A stretch of DNA of 64,000 nt from Monomorium pharaonis (taxonomy: Eukaryota; Arthropoda; Insecta; Hymenoptera; Formicidae): NCBI RefSeq assembly GCF_013373865.1, contig NC_050467.1, positions 34,705,132 through 34,769,131 of the forward strand. The letters are read 5' to 3'. Positions 20,843 to 33,566 of this stretch are shown here, piece after piece. How positions within the stretch are numbered: position 1 is the stretch's first letter; every line of letters starts with the position of its first letter. The position numbers and the translations under genes were made by a program. The notes beneath the pieces are model-generated. The model was not told the origin of the DNA and ran no database searches. It saw only the letters and a list, made by a program, of their open reading frames with translations.

Positions 20843-22154
20843 TTGTATAAAATCCGCATATTTATAATTGTAGTACAGAAAAGTATGATAACATAATAAA
20901 TTCAAATAACATTTGATTCTGGCAGCAAGTGTATTTTTTTACTGTAACTGCTAAATTTTAACTAATAAATTTAGTAAAAAAATATGGATAGATTAATAGT
21001 CAACAATAAACTAATAAATTTAGTTTTGGCAGAAACAATATTAGCTGTTCCTATTTTAAGGACATATCTGAGCTGACATGGCTATATTATAGCTTCGGTG
21101 ACGAATTCTTTTTCTGCGCGTAATACGAAGCACTATTACGAAACTGTTATACTTGACAAAAAACATTTTTTGTTCATATATTTATTTTCAAAATTTTATT
21201 TTTTGCTTTTGTTAAATAGATATAATACTAAAACATGGTAATATGTTAATATAGACAACCATTCTCTATTGTTACAAAAAAAAAACCATATTTGATATAA
21301 AATACACATAACATGGAACATTTTAAAAGATTGTCAAAAATGAAGAAATGGATCTTTTTTAAGAAATAATCCTAAAATTGAGAAACTTTAAATTATATTT
21401 TAAAAAAATAACTTGTACTCGACGTTACAATTTTCGTACATAGCCTTACCATCCAACTGATTAACCGGTTGATGAATAATTAATTAAAAGATTGTTTTAA
21501 TTGCGATAAAAGGATCTACATATTTTAATTTATAAAAACCGAAGAATTTTCTCAATGTTACATACTAAAGATATCTGGAAAATGAATATTTTTTTAATTT
21601 TATTTATTAATTTGCACAATGCGATGCGCGTTAACTACTTGTTAGCTCGATAACAACACGTTTTTTTTTTTTAATATAAAAAAGTAAAAAGCGACAAACA
21701 AGATCTAAAATACAACACCTAAAAAATTTGTATAAAAACACCAAAAAATTAATTTTGATTAAAGATGTATATTTATTTTATTTAAAAGTGTAAAAAAAAT
21801 ATCTTTTATGTCTTCACATTTTTGCATTAATCTTTTTGTGATTAATTGATTAATTTAGTTTTATCGTTTTAGGTGCGCTGCGAAAAGAGAGAGAAAGAGA
21901 GTCGGACTAATTCGCGCGCTAAAATAACAAGCTTTGAATATAACGAATATGATCTCAATCCTTATTTTGATTCTATTTGGTTTATCCTACATGTTAGACA
22001 ACTAAATGTTGACAAACATTAGTTGAAGCAATCTTCATACACCAGTGGAAACAATATATTGTAACAATTTTTCTTTATTTTTGTTATCTTTGTAATTATT
22101 ACCGCAAAATAAACAGTATGAAACATGTTCCAAGTACGTATGTTCGTACCATGT
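20843..22154. other. AT-rich sequence without recognisable gene
   Basis: No supported gene. Contains the dispersed block 21045-21110 (see 15800-15880) and homopolymer runs. A short GC-richer stretch near 21880-21930 is purine-rich. Confidence 0.45.
21045..21110. repeat. Dispersed repeat shared with 15800-15880
   Basis: Same-orientation match around TATAGCTTCGGTGACGAATTC; see the partner block at 15800-15880. Confidence 0.55.
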
Positions 22155-22253
22155 TATCCAAGTACGTAATGTACGTAATATGGAAAATATATTAACACCA
22201 ACCGTATTGGTTGCTGTTAATATATTCTCCATATTACGTGCATTACTTGGATA
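22155..22253. repeat. 99-bp near-perfect hairpin (short MITE-like)
   Basis: TATCCAAGTACGTAATGTAC on the left pairs with GTGCATTACTTGGATA on the right. The pairing continues inward through ATATGGA..ATATATTAACA. The central turn is CCGTATTGG. It is probably a tiny foldback element. Confidence 0.6.
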
Positions 22254-22860
22254 GGAAAGTTACAGTACATATTAAGAACAAAATAAATTAATGAAAAATT
22301 AGTATGGAATATTTACATACAAACATTTATAACAATTGCAACAAAAAAATCGTTAACATCATCTTGTTTGAAATACTTGGCTATTTTAATCCACTTCCGA
22401 AATATTTAAATATTAAAAAACAGATGTGCTTTTCCTTCAATAATCAATTCTTAACTAATTCTGAAAACACAATATAACTATTTACAGAGAAGTAATTATA
22501 TAGTTGTCAATAAATGGTCAATAAAGTTGTCAAAAATCAATTTATCTTTCAAAGTATAGCGAAGTATAGAAATTTCATATTTCGTTTCTATTCTATCCAT
22601 GTTTGATATATATGTATAAAACTTACGTTTTGATAAAAATATTTTACAAATACTATTTTTGCTGTACATTAATAACACGAAGTAAGAACAATAACCCTTA
22701 ATTACTAATTTTATCTCTGACGTATTTACATCGTATTGAATGGCGTTTGTACGTTCTTGGCAACGTTTCTTGATTATCACGTATGCGGCAGGTGTAGTAG
22801 AAAACAAAAGAGCAATACATCTCAACGAGTTTAATAGTGTATTGTCGCTTGTCGGTTGGC
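22254..22860. other. AT-rich sequence; weak minus-strand ORF
   Basis: A 137-codon minus-strand frame (22496-22909) is open, but it is Ile/Lys/Tyr-rich like random AT-rich DNA and shows no family motif. Its first 17 codons lie in the GC-richer block at 22861-23000. I do not call a gene. Confidence 0.35.
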
Positions 22861-23000
22861 ATGTATTGTACTCACCATGGCGCTCCACTTGATCACGATC
22901 CAGCGGCACTCCAACTACGGTCGTGTACTAGATAAGGTGTCGATTAAAATTCATGCGGTCCATCGCCGCTATCTTCGACATCGATTATCGCGATTGTGCA
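22861..23000 (-). promoter_or_regulatory. Candidate first exon / promoter on the minus strand
   Basis: A CpG-rich block inside AT-rich DNA ends, on the minus strand, in GCGCCATG followed by GTGAGTAC, a strong splice-donor match. The ATG has a good initiation context, which would put a start codon at the very end of exon 1. No downstream coding exon is recognisable to the left, so this remains a hypothesis. It could equally be a conserved non-coding element. Confidence 0.25.
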
Positions 23001-23329
23001 AATGTTGAGCTCGTATTATTTCGAATTGATGTTGAATCACAATCAAATGTGTTAATGTAATTTGCATAATGCTGTACTGTACATTGTCTGTCAACTTTGA
23101 ACTGAAAATATTTAAAACATGTTTGTGTTATATTTTATGTAAAAGTATGTCAGAATAAAATATAAAAATATAAGTTTTCAAGCAAGTTGCAGTTCAGAAA
23201 CACAAAATTTACATTAATTATTTTAAATTTACAATTTATATTTAAAAAACTTGTATTATATATTATATAAAATATATACATATATTAAATCATCGTTTTT
23301 ATAAATTTTTTATAAATTAAGAAAAACAG
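23001..23329. other. AT-rich sequence without recognisable gene
   Basis: No gene, hairpin or repeat recognised. Confidence 0.5.
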
Positions 23330-23470
23330 TATGTTTTTAAAACACAAAGAGAAAGGTTTTTTTAATTTTTTACTAAAATTTATTAAAAATAAAGAAATAT
23401 ATGCTTTAATAGTCAAACAAAACTTTATTTAAAGAAACAAATATGATTGTTTGATCATTTATTAACAATA
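23330..23470. repeat. Dispersed repeat shared with 42600-42722
   Basis: AAAGAAATATATGCTTTAAT, TAGTCAAACAAA and the following ACAAATATGATTGTTTGAT match, with substitutions, the block at 42640-42710 in the same orientation. Unknown class. Confidence 0.6.
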
Positions 23471-23589
23471 CTATTTAATACAATAAAATCATACTTTTTT
23501 AGTTAATAAAGATAACGTTTTATATAATTATTAATATTATATATTTAAATATTATCAGCAAATTTAATTGAAATATAATAAAAACTAAC

Positions 23590-23852
23590 ACTTTGAAAAA
23601 TAGGATCTCATGTTACCTTCCATGTCTCTGCGCTGGCAGAAATTATTTTCATCGAATTAAATGACGCACCAGCTATAGACGAAAATGTCAAATAGCGATA
23701 ACGATTCACGTTGGGACGCTATTTTCTGAGAGATCGATCAAAAAGGAGAAACGAACGGGGACAAACCCGAGAGAAGAAGGCACAATAGCTCTTGCCGCCC
23801 GTCGCTTCGTCGTTACGACTATGAAGAGAGGTGGATCGCCGACACACTCTCC

Positions 23853-23935
<83 letters not shown>

Positions 23936-24345
23936 CTCTCTCTTTCCTCTTCTTCCGTCTGTCCTTTCTTTCACATCTCCGAGGAGTAACTAACTGAACG
24001 AGAGCTCAGATAGAGGGTGTTAAGGTAATGCTCCATTAGTATGTGGCGCCCGTAGTAGCACGACCACATAAGATTGTCGAACTGCGGTTTGTCCTGGCCA
24101 TCCCTTTGACCGTACCTATGTATCTCTGGTACACACTCACACCCACGTGCCCTGTGATGACAGGAGAGGACCTGTCAATAGCCGGCTTGTTACGGCGGCA
24201 ATGATCGGCCTAACTAACGGGAAAGATCCATCCGGACGCGCTGGATTTTTTTTGGAATGGGTGTCAGGCGCTGGACACGCATGTCAACAGTGTCTTTCCC
24301 TTTATAAGACAGCCGGACACGTTCAATCTGATTCCAACCTTCCTG
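23590..24345. other. GC-richer island around a (CT)n tract
   Basis: Between 23620 and 24340 GC content rises and CpG is frequent. No ORF resembles a known protein. The reading at 24147-24479 runs into microsatellite and is unconvincing. The location and the CT-rich core would fit a promoter, 5' UTR or repeat edge. Confidence 0.35.
23859..23934 (+). repeat. (CT)n microsatellite
   Basis: About 70 bp of uninterrupted CT, preceded and followed by CT-rich imperfect sequence. Confidence 0.95.
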
Positions 24346-24354
24346 CAAAATTTA

Positions 24355-24358
24355 TATA

Positions 24359-24445
<87 letters not shown>

Positions 24446-24460
24446 GCGCGCGCGCGCGCG
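24355..24460 (+). repeat. Compound microsatellite (ATAC)n-(AT)n-(AC)n-(GC)n
   Basis: A stepwise compound tract in which tetranucleotide, AT, AC and GC repeats follow one another without a break. Confidence 0.95.
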
Positions 24461-26340
24461 TTTAACTCATATCTTATAGCGACTCAAATTATAACTCATA
24501 TATTACAGAAAAAATGTTAATAAGTTTTAAAAATAATAGATAAACCTTAAAATAATTTTATATAGTTTTCGAACATTTACCTTTATGAATCATTATATCT
24601 TATTTTAAAATTGCATGATAAATATAAATCGGTGTGTAACACAAATATAATTATTAAGAAGAGTTCTGAAGAAAAGCATGACAAAAATAAAAACAGTTGC
24701 ATAAGTATTTATTTTTACGTTAAAGAAAAATTATATTCTTGTATTTGTTTTTTTATTTCTAGTTGTATATTAGCTTACACTACATACAGTCTTGCTCTAC
24801 AGTAAATTAAATATAAGAACATATTTTATGGAAAAGTTTTGATAAAAATTTATCTTATTATATATAACACTTTTAAAAGTTTATTATTTATTACAACTTC
24901 TTCTGCTATCATACATCTTAATCTTTTCACTAAGCTAGCAGAGCTCTACTGTATACAAATAGCTCTGACGTGTTTAATTTTACACTTGATCAACAGTGTG
25001 ATAAAATCTATTGCTTTACAACATGTAATTCAACATATTTTCAACATTAATATTATAATAAGGGATTAAATTTTAAAATTTACTAAGCTTATCTGGATTT
25101 TTTGTTTTATGTCAAACGAATTTTTAATTAAAATATAGCAGAAACTAATAAAAAATCGCAATAGAAAAATGATACCTTTATATGATAATCAGTACTTTCT
25201 AAATTTCATAGAGTGAAAATACTGCTGCTATAATTTTTCAAATGGTTTTCATCTCTGATAAAAGTTAAAATTTATTTTATAAAAATAAATGTGATAAAGA
25301 GAAACTATATAGAGATAAAAGAAGAGATATTGCAAATGGTATACGATTGCTGGGTTTGTAAAAATGACAAGGAGTCACCTTTAGTTGAGTTCTAAACGGA
25401 TCACATGAGACGCGTGCGTGACAAAAACCTAGATTGCTTATCACTCTGCGACATCAAGTATCGCAAGACCACCTCGCGATCGCTTTCCATCTCTGTCGCC
25501 TTCCTTCCGAGAACCATCCGGATAGCTACAATGTTCTTGCATCATATCGCTATAACAGTCCGACCGGACAATATTCATCTGAGAGAAGATATCTTAATAT
25601 TTTGACTCGGAAATGCGAAACCATTCAGTCGATTAACATACAAATTAATCTCATCCCTGTTACAAAAATTTCAATAAAATTTTAGTGAAACTTTAATGAA
25701 CTTGATGTTTGATTAAATTTGATAAAATTTCAATGAATATGCAACAATGGATGCAACGAAAATTTAATTATATTTCGCTGAAAAGATTTTTTTCTACATA
25801 ATAAAGAACAGATAAAATTTTAATAAAGATTCAATAAAAATATAATAAAATTTGAAGGATTATTACTATTTAATGAAAAAAAGAAGGAAAGTTTATTGAA
25901 ATTATAATATGAAATAAATTTTAGATAAAATTGCAGTAAAAAATTGCAGATATTCTGTATTGACAAATTAATGACTTATTTAAACTTCTGTAATCTATTA
26001 TTGTGATATTATTATAAGTTTGTTGTTTTTTTATAAAGTTTTGTTGAAACGTTAATAAAAACATTGCTGATCAAAATGTTCCAAAATGAAAATCAAATTC
26101 AATGTCGTAGTATTTAAATTTTTCTAGCAGAGATTATTTATTCTTTAACAAAGTAAAAGATTTTGCTATAGAAAATTATTATAACAATCTTTAATTATCT
26201 AAATGTAAATCTCGTATAATATAATGTAGTTTTATAAAGTTTTTACAAAATGGTACTGATGGTGAGATGTCCTTGTAAAAAGAAAACGATGTTTAAAAAT
26301 TTATAAATGAAAGGTATTTGTTAAATTTCTATGATGACAG
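24461..26340. other. AT-rich intergenic sequence
   Basis: No supported gene. A GC-richer stretch at 25380-25610 holds only short frames (66 and 83 codons) without recognisable motifs. Confidence 0.45.
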
Positions 26341-26980
26341 ACCGTATTCGCGCTATTACTTCGTTATTGATTCGTGTTTGAAGCGTTGCGGAAAAAAAAA
26401 AGGAAAGTATTACAGTGCGCTCCTTTAAGAAAAAGAGAGAGAAAAAAGGAGAGAGAAAATCCATTCACTTATCTCGGTTCCAGCAACAAGGATGCAAGTC
26501 ACCAGCCCTCGGGCGCGGTAGGAAGACATTGATGTGAATTAATGGCAGCTTAAGTCATAGTTAGCGTCTCAGTGTTCTGCGTGTGTCGAGAGAGGGAGTG
26601 GGGAGATGTACCCCACAGCGTTGCGGTATTAATTAACGCGACCCCAAAATCTCCTCTTAACCCCTGAACTCTCGTTTAAATGGTATACTGTATCATGAAT
26701 GCCGTCTCCCCACTTAAGAAGCAACGTGAGAGGGCGAGAAGAAAACGAGAGGAGGAAAGGGAGAGGAGAGACAGGGAGAAGGAGAAAGAGAGAGAGAAAA
26801 TACCCTATAAATATTATCTACTCTTATGCTCTAATATAAAATTGAGGCGTCTGTTGTGCAATGATAGACGATTACGGAAACATTTTCGAAACCGCACCCC
26901 ACTGTGTGAGTTTTATCGATCTAACGCGACTAGCAGAGAATTGAATCATTGCGTTTTAATTTTTGTTTTTTAATTACTAC
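26341..26980. other. Purine-rich, moderately GC-rich island
   Basis: Contains GAGAGA-rich patches (26430-26455, 26740-26800) and a CpG-containing middle. The 97-codon plus frame at 26680 is an Arg/Glu tract from the purine repeat. Possibly regulatory; no direct support. Confidence 0.3.
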
Positions 26981-27420
26981 AATGTCCATTTAATTTACAT
27001 TTTTTTGCATTTAGATTTTGCATATTTTATATTTTTATTCTGCTTCAAGATAAAAAATAACATTAAATAAAATAAATTAAAAAAGTAAAACTAAATGTTA
27101 CTACTTGTAACATTATGAAGTTTATATCATCATACAAATTATATCATATACTTACGTTTACCGTTCCATATTACCCTTGAATAGAATTAGAGTTTCAAAA
27201 AGAAAATAAATTATTTAATAAGTGAACTGAATTATATTATTTCTTTTAGACCCTTTATTATTAATAATAGGGTTTTTTTAAACTAATATGCAAATTAATA
27301 TGCCTTATTCGATCCAGATGCCTAATCTATTTATATCACAAATTTTCTTAATAAAATAAGTTTCATGGTTTAATTTACATCTAAATTCAAAAAGATTGAT
27401 TACAGGAGAAATTTAAACGT
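26981..27420. other. AT-rich sequence without recognisable gene
   Basis: Nothing recognised. Confidence 0.5.
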
Positions 27421-27900
27421 GCAAGAACGCTTTCGAGAAATGAATAGGTTCGAGTGAATAAAAACCTTTACTCTCATACGAAGAAAATGGTTTTGTCGCC
27501 GCACCGCGAGGGGAAAAAAGTGAAATTTATAATCCGGAAAAACAATTATGGAGGTCGCGATCGAACGTCAGAGCCGTCGCACCGGACAAAAAACGACTAA
27601 TATCTTCCGTTTGATTTATACGAGTTCGCGAGCGATGGATCACGCGGCCGGTCGCCGGGAGGAAGGGGGCGAAGCGGGATATTAAATAGAATATTAAAAG
27701 ATTTAGCACGCAGGAGACAACAGCGTTCGAAGTTCGGCCGAGATCCAGTCGTCTGCAGAACGTGCCGCTGTAGATGCAGAGAAGTTATATGTCTCTTATA
27801 AGTCTCTACATATGCGCGAAGGCCAAGAAACGGCGTATCGGCGGAAGAATCATGAAGGCATGGGGACGAAGGCAAGGGATGCCCATTTCAATAAACTGAC
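27421..27900. other. CpG-rich island without supported ORF
   Basis: A sharp rise in GC and CpG (27480-27880). Minus-strand frames of 60 and 92 codons show no domain. It could be a host cis-regulatory element, a first exon or a non-coding RNA exon. Confidence 0.3.
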
Positions 27901-30339
27901 CGCCATAAATCGTATGTGCTACATACCATGAGCACACATATGTATTTACATGTGCTATTCGCCTATCCATTTACGACGTTCGTATTCTACAAGTTGTATT
28001 TACGACGCGTCTGAAAAAAAATTTCTATATAAAGCACGCGAATATTAATTTTCACAAGGTAATATTAAACGCTAAAATGTAAAATGTAAATGGACTAATT
28101 CATGCAATATAGATTTAGAAAAAAATGAAACTAATAAATAAATTTTTCTGTTGTATTAAAATTTAAAAAAAAACAGGATATAATAAAAAAATACTTAATT
28201 TAGAATTTAATATATGCATGCACACAGAGAAAACTTTTTTAAATTTAATTAATAAACAGTTTATTTGACTATTTCAAATTATATTTCTTTATTTTTAAAC
28301 AAATTCTCTTTCTAATGACATTAAAGAAAGGTGTCTAATGCATACTGTTATGCGATCAGAATTACTTTTGATTTATGAAGAAACCGTAATAAAGTGTAAA
28401 ATAAAAATTAAGTTATTTTACATTCTTATACATATAATATATATTTTATATACAATTATATAAATAAATTACCTTCACTAAATAAAATTAGATTACATAA
28501 CATTTAAAAACAGTTTACATTTGTAATATAATATTATTAATATAATTTTAATAAAAACTTTTATAAAAAACTTTTATTTAAAAATCTTTTAGAATATCTA
28601 AAAATTTTTTTGTTACATGTCCAATAATTACATATAAATTTCTAATTTAAAGATAATAAATGACACAAATATGTGATACTGTGATACTTTTTACACTGAT
28701 TTTAACATTAAAATGTAATTAACAAAAATTCTCTCTAAAATATTGCCAAACTTGTACACAGAAGAAAAGCTGTTATATCAATTAGATCAGTGTAATTGAT
28801 ATTAATATTATTGAAGTAACATCAATATTAATGAACGAAAATTAGCAATAATTGTTTTAATAATAGTGACACTTGGATTAGTAATATCAATGCTTTTGTA
28901 AAATGTAATTGAATGATCGATATATTTATATATCTCAATTACATATTTTTTTATTATAATTACATATACAATTAATAGTTTTGTTTATATATAGTTGAAT
29001 TCTATGTAATTCATATAATTATGTTTGTTGTCAATTCAATTACGTAAAATAATAAAAACAAATCAACCGTGAAGTTGAGGGTACTTTGATTGATACAAAT
29101 GCATTATTTTGTTAATTTAAATACAATGTATTTAATTTGTATATTTTTTATATATTAGAACAAATCAAGAATTCCTCAGATGTTATATTAACTCCTTATT
29201 GCATTTATGTCCAATTATATTTTTAGAAGAAGTGGAAATGTGTTTACATTAATTACATATGGGCTTGATACAATCAACATACGTAATTATTAATGTTGTT
29301 GTGTATATGTAGATAAAAAAAATATTAAGTACACGTTTTAATTGTATCAAGCGTATGTATAATTAATATAAAATCTTTTTATTCCCTGTGAATAAATTAA
29401 TTCATATGATTCAATAATATTGAAGTAAAATAATGGTGTCAAGTAATGGTGTCAATTCAATTACACGCGAAAATTAAAACAAAGCAACCAAAGAGTTAAT
29501 GCTAATGTAATTTACACAAATGCATTATGGTTGAATAGAAATAAGATGCATTTAATGTTTAATATTGTTGAACATTGGTTCAAACCATTTATGTATTATG
29601 TCAGTAATAAATAGGCTTGTGTGGAGTATATTTTATTCTTAAGATGGTATTCTTTTTACTATCCACCGCTATGTGGCGTGTTATCTCGTAAAAAAATGGA
29701 CTGTCTTTACTAATAATAAAAAAGGTTCGTCAAGAGCGCGAAAGGAAACAAGATTTCGCCATCAACATATAATACTAGGTTGAAATATGTCAATCTAGTA
29801 TCATAAAAGTGATTGAGGGCAGAATTGTGAAAACTTTTATTTAAAAAAAAATGTTTAAATTAAATTAAATTTGTTTTGGATAAAGTAAAAAAAACTTATT
29901 AAAAGAAAAATTAAAATTAATATAAGCACATTTAGTGTTAAACTAATGCAATAGTATTCTTTAATTAAAGAAAATTTTGTTTTTAATTGTGTGTAAAAAT
30001 GTTTTTAAAACAGTCACTTTTTTATTTTGAAGACAATAATCAATGCTTAATTCAATCATATGTATAAATTATGCAAATATATAACTTATACATTTATCTG
30101 TATATTTAATTAAATCAGATATGAATTGCACATGATTAATGAAATTGAAATACAATTATAATGTTTACATTTAGCATTATTACATAATTATGAAGTATTT
30201 AATTCTCAACTTTGAAAATTTATTACACTCTGATATGTATTCACTACAATATTATATGTCATTGATTCAATTATATACATAATTCGTTTAATATGCATAA
30301 TAAAAATTGCAATCAGTGACAGTTAAATTTCATGAATTA
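27901..30339. other. AT-rich intergenic sequence with diverged repeats
   Basis: No gene. The block GTCAATTCAATTAC...AAATGCATTAT at 29028-29150 recurs at 29450-29575. An inverted pair TTGATACAATCAACATACGT / TTGTATCAAGCGTATGTA lies at 29268-29360. Confidence 0.45.
29028..29575. repeat. Diverged direct duplication about 420 bp apart
   Basis: The two copies start GTCAATTCAATTAC, then AAACAAATCAACC/AAACAAAGCAACC, then ACAAATGCATTAT and ATGTATTTAAT/ATGCATTTAAT. This is probably an old tandem duplication or two copies of one MITE. Confidence 0.5.
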
Positions 30340-30372
30340 TTTATTTAGTTGGCAGCCCGCAACTACACCGTT
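30340..30372. repeat. Terminal fragment of the MITE family seen at 46132-46332
   Basis: TAGTTGGCAGCCCGCAACTA is the inverse complement of the end of the MITE at 46132-46332. A second end was not found nearby. Confidence 0.5.
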
Positions 30373-30683
30373 TAATTGAAACAAGTTGCTTTTTCATTAA
30401 TTTTACCGCATTTTTTTCAATGTACTTATTACTATAAATGTTTATATATAATTTATAAGAGAGATACTATATATACATTTATATTTTTTAAATCTCTAAG
30501 CACCATTTTTTACTTTTTTAAATACATTTAAAATATAATAATAAATATTTGAAACTTTTATCTATGGTAATCTATATGTATTATTAGAATTGACCGTACG
30601 AAACAAATAAACGACTTATAAATCTAAATAAAATACAGAAACATATTTCTTTACATATTTGTATGAACATTTTCTTAACACCT

Positions 30684-30880
30684 CTAGCTTCCGCTATTAT
30701 CTTTCCCTCTGTCGCACGAGCCTCTTTGTGGTCGAGTAATAAAATCAGACTGTGGGCACTTTCGTCCAGCCTGGACGAACGCCTTATTGCATGTAAAACA
30801 TTTATGTACCCTAGATATTGGCGAGCTCCTACATTTCTTCAGATTCCGAACACTGCGTTTCCACAATCTTGTAGATAATA
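30684..30880 (-). pseudogene. Possible C2H2 zinc-finger-like exon fragment
   Basis: On the minus strand, after a TTATCTACAAG acceptor-like site, a frame reads RVHKCFTCNKAFVQAG. The CxxCxKxF pattern is typical of C2H2 fingers. The following Cys/Ser-rich residues do not supply the two His, so any finger is degenerate. GC is higher than in the surroundings. The similarity covers only about 14 residues and could be chance. No neighbouring finger exons were seen. Confidence 0.2.
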
Positions 30881-31590
30881 ATAACAATAATCGTTGCATA
30901 GAGTATTCATATGTAAATTTTTGTAAAATGCACATAAAAATTAATAAAAAATTAATTGTAAAGTGCATAATTATAGGAAAGAGTGTTTGCGAAAATACTG
31001 AGATAACAAAGAGTTCAATTAATAATGTAATATCATATGGTAAATTTCTGAAAACCTGATTAAAAATTACATAAAAGGTTGACAAAAAATTATTTTTAAT
31101 TTTTGATAAAAATTTGTAAGATTTATCTTAATTTTATCTGAAAATTTTTTTTCTATTTTATAATTTCTCTTTGCATAAAAGATGTAAAATTTACTCAGCA
31201 CACTTTTTATTAAGTTTTGCATTATATGCTAATAAATAATAAATTTCCATATTTTAAAAATTATTTGATTTTTTTGTAAATGGCAATCGAATAATTTAAG
31301 CAATATTTCAATTATTGTTATGCAAACATTTTTATATTTGCATAAGATGTTTATAATTAACTTTTTAATTTTTAATTTATTTACTTTATTTAATATTTTA
31401 AATTTAAATTTAATTTCTTTTATTTAATTCATTATTTTTTAAAATTTTAATTAAAATTTTTCTTGGTAATAATATCAATAATAATAACTTTAATATTTGT
31501 GAATTACGTATAATGATAACTCACTTTGCAATATAATGAAACTAGTGAAATCTATTTATCTTTATAAATAGAATGTAATAAAGAAAAAGA
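30881..31590. other. AT-rich sequence without recognisable gene
   Basis: Nothing recognised beyond homopolymer runs. Confidence 0.5.
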
Positions 31591-31890
31591 AGAAATCTCA
31601 TCTTGACATTTATGCGTCACGCCAATTTCATGTTCTCTCTCATCGGTCCGTAATGAGCGGTTTCTGTATTAATAGTATAATACTCGCTCTCGCATCGTAC
31701 AATACAACGTATGGCGACGTATCAATGTGACATTCGATAATTGTATCGAGCGTCACAAAGCTCGACATTAATAACACGTCGGAAGTCAGAACGTGACGTT
31801 GAATGGTCTCGTTCAATTTATGACAAGTGTATTAGCCTTGTTAAACGTAGCTACGATATTGTATTCCTTTGTTTCTTGTTTTTCTGACAA
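31591..31890. other. Moderately GC-rich, non-coding block
   Basis: CpG-containing block with all frames closed. Candidate conserved non-coding DNA only. Confidence 0.25.
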
Positions 31891-31934
31891 GAAAATCTCG
31901 CGAACCCGAAAATTATGATTTTAATAAAACTTGA

Positions 31935-32165
31935 TATAAATGTAGGGGGAGGGGGGGGGGGGTAAATACATGAATTTAGAAGTTTTTAGTTGATGCTAAT
32001 AAACGGTTTAAAGATTTGAAACCACCCTTTAAAAGTCAATGGTTTTTGTCTTTTTTTGATACATTTCGTAAACTTAATGAAACATCAAAAAATGTTTTAT
32101 ACAAAAGTTTTACAGTATAAATACTTCCATTTAACTGCGTTGTTTATTTTTCAAAAAAAAATTTT
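31935..32165 (-). repeat. Copy 1 of a dispersed repeat (R1)
   Basis: Begins with a G-run (31944-31962). It matches, inverted, the sequence at 33895-34125 and part of 35372-35530: TACATGAATTTAGAA, AAACGGTTTAAAG, ACTTTTAAAG-type and ACAAAAGTTTTACAGTATAA blocks. Confidence 0.65.
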
Positions 32166-32637
32166 TTTTTAAGTAAACTTGTCACACACGTGTGGTTCAT
32201 ATATGTATATATAATCTATAGGATATCTTAAAACATTATAAGGTATAACTTTTTTTTATTCAAAATAAATTAATAAACTTTCGCATAAGACTGTAAAATA
32301 ATTTTTGTTAACAAATTAATTAGTATTTAATTATACATAGTATTATTATAATTACATCGCCCGTTATTCTACAGTTGTTTCAATGGTTAAAAATAAAGTA
32401 ATAATACTAACAGTTTGTAACATGTTGTAACATGTTGTAACGTTATTTATGCTTGTAAAGTTAATAACTCTTAAACAATATTATAATACTCTTCTTATTA
32501 GCAATGCTATATTAATTAAATGATATGTTGTTACAAATGAAGTAATATACAATATATTTATTTAATAAAAAATGTATATTTATTTATATTTTTATATATC
32601 TATTAAAAAAGATAAAAATAAAAATACCAAACTTTTA
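32166..32637. other. AT-rich sequence without recognisable gene
   Basis: Contains a small triplication of GTAACATGTT near 32416. No gene. Confidence 0.5.
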
Positions 32638-33566
32638 TTAAGGGGGATATACATGTAGAATGGAAATTTTTAGGCTACTTTCGAGAATTTTTTTCTTAGA
32701 AACTATAATAATGCAATTTTTTTTTAATTTTAACATGTTTTCATCACACATTAAAAGAAACTAAAAAAATTTTGTTTAATGTATAATTATATAAACATAT
32801 AATTATATATTATAAATATATTAATATATTCGCCGAAGCGTCAGACGATATTTTCGGTTAAGTCCCAAATTGCAACTACGGTGCAGTCGTCAATTTTTAT
32901 TTGAAACACAAAAACCCAAAAGAATTTTAAAAAGTAGACCAACAATTTAGTCAGTGAATGTAATAAAAAAATTTTAAGTCCAAAATTAACGTATGGTGAA
33001 ACAAAATCCCCAAAATAACAATCTTTCACATTATTTTTTGGCTTTTTATTAAAAAATTAATGGTTTAAACATATTTTGTTGCAAATCGGTGATATTCACC
33101 GACTAGATACAGGTTTTATCTAAAAGCATACCAAATGTCTTTGCAATCGGTTCAGTAGTTTTTGAGATATTGTGGTTGCAAATTTCAAAAAAGTGATTTC
33201 GAGAAAAACGCGTTTGAAAATTTTGTAAAGAAAAATTCTTACTTTTAAAATTTACGGCTATTTATGCTAATCAGTGATTCTTGGCGAATACATACGATCG
33301 TCTGTATTCTCAAAGAACTTTTTATTTTTCCAAGCTACAATAAAAAGCATAAGGGGTGAGGACGGAGAAGCTCGATGGTCTATTGTGCGGTGAGCACATA
33401 AGTAACTGAGCTCGACACGCGTATGCGTTTTGCCCTGTATCTTTAAAACTGTTAGGAATTTCGGTCTAAAATTTTGCAGAAACATTCTATGCATGTTCAG
33501 CAATCAACAGAAAAATTATCAAAAAATTGACCAAAATTTGATTTTTATATGTATATCTCCCCTTAA
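32638..33566. mobile_element. Non-autonomous element with TTAA flanks
   Basis: TTAA plus GGGGGATATACATG at the left is mirrored by GTATATCTCCCC plus TTAA at the right. TTAA duplication is the piggyBac hallmark, though the GGGG start is not the classical CCC terminus. No transposase is visible. Internal text includes a GAGAAAAACGCGTTTGAAA block. About 930 bp. Confidence 0.65.

Noticed and set aside
24147..24479. 110-codon plus frame
   Set aside because: The last third is a compound microsatellite and the first part has no recognisable motif or exon structure.
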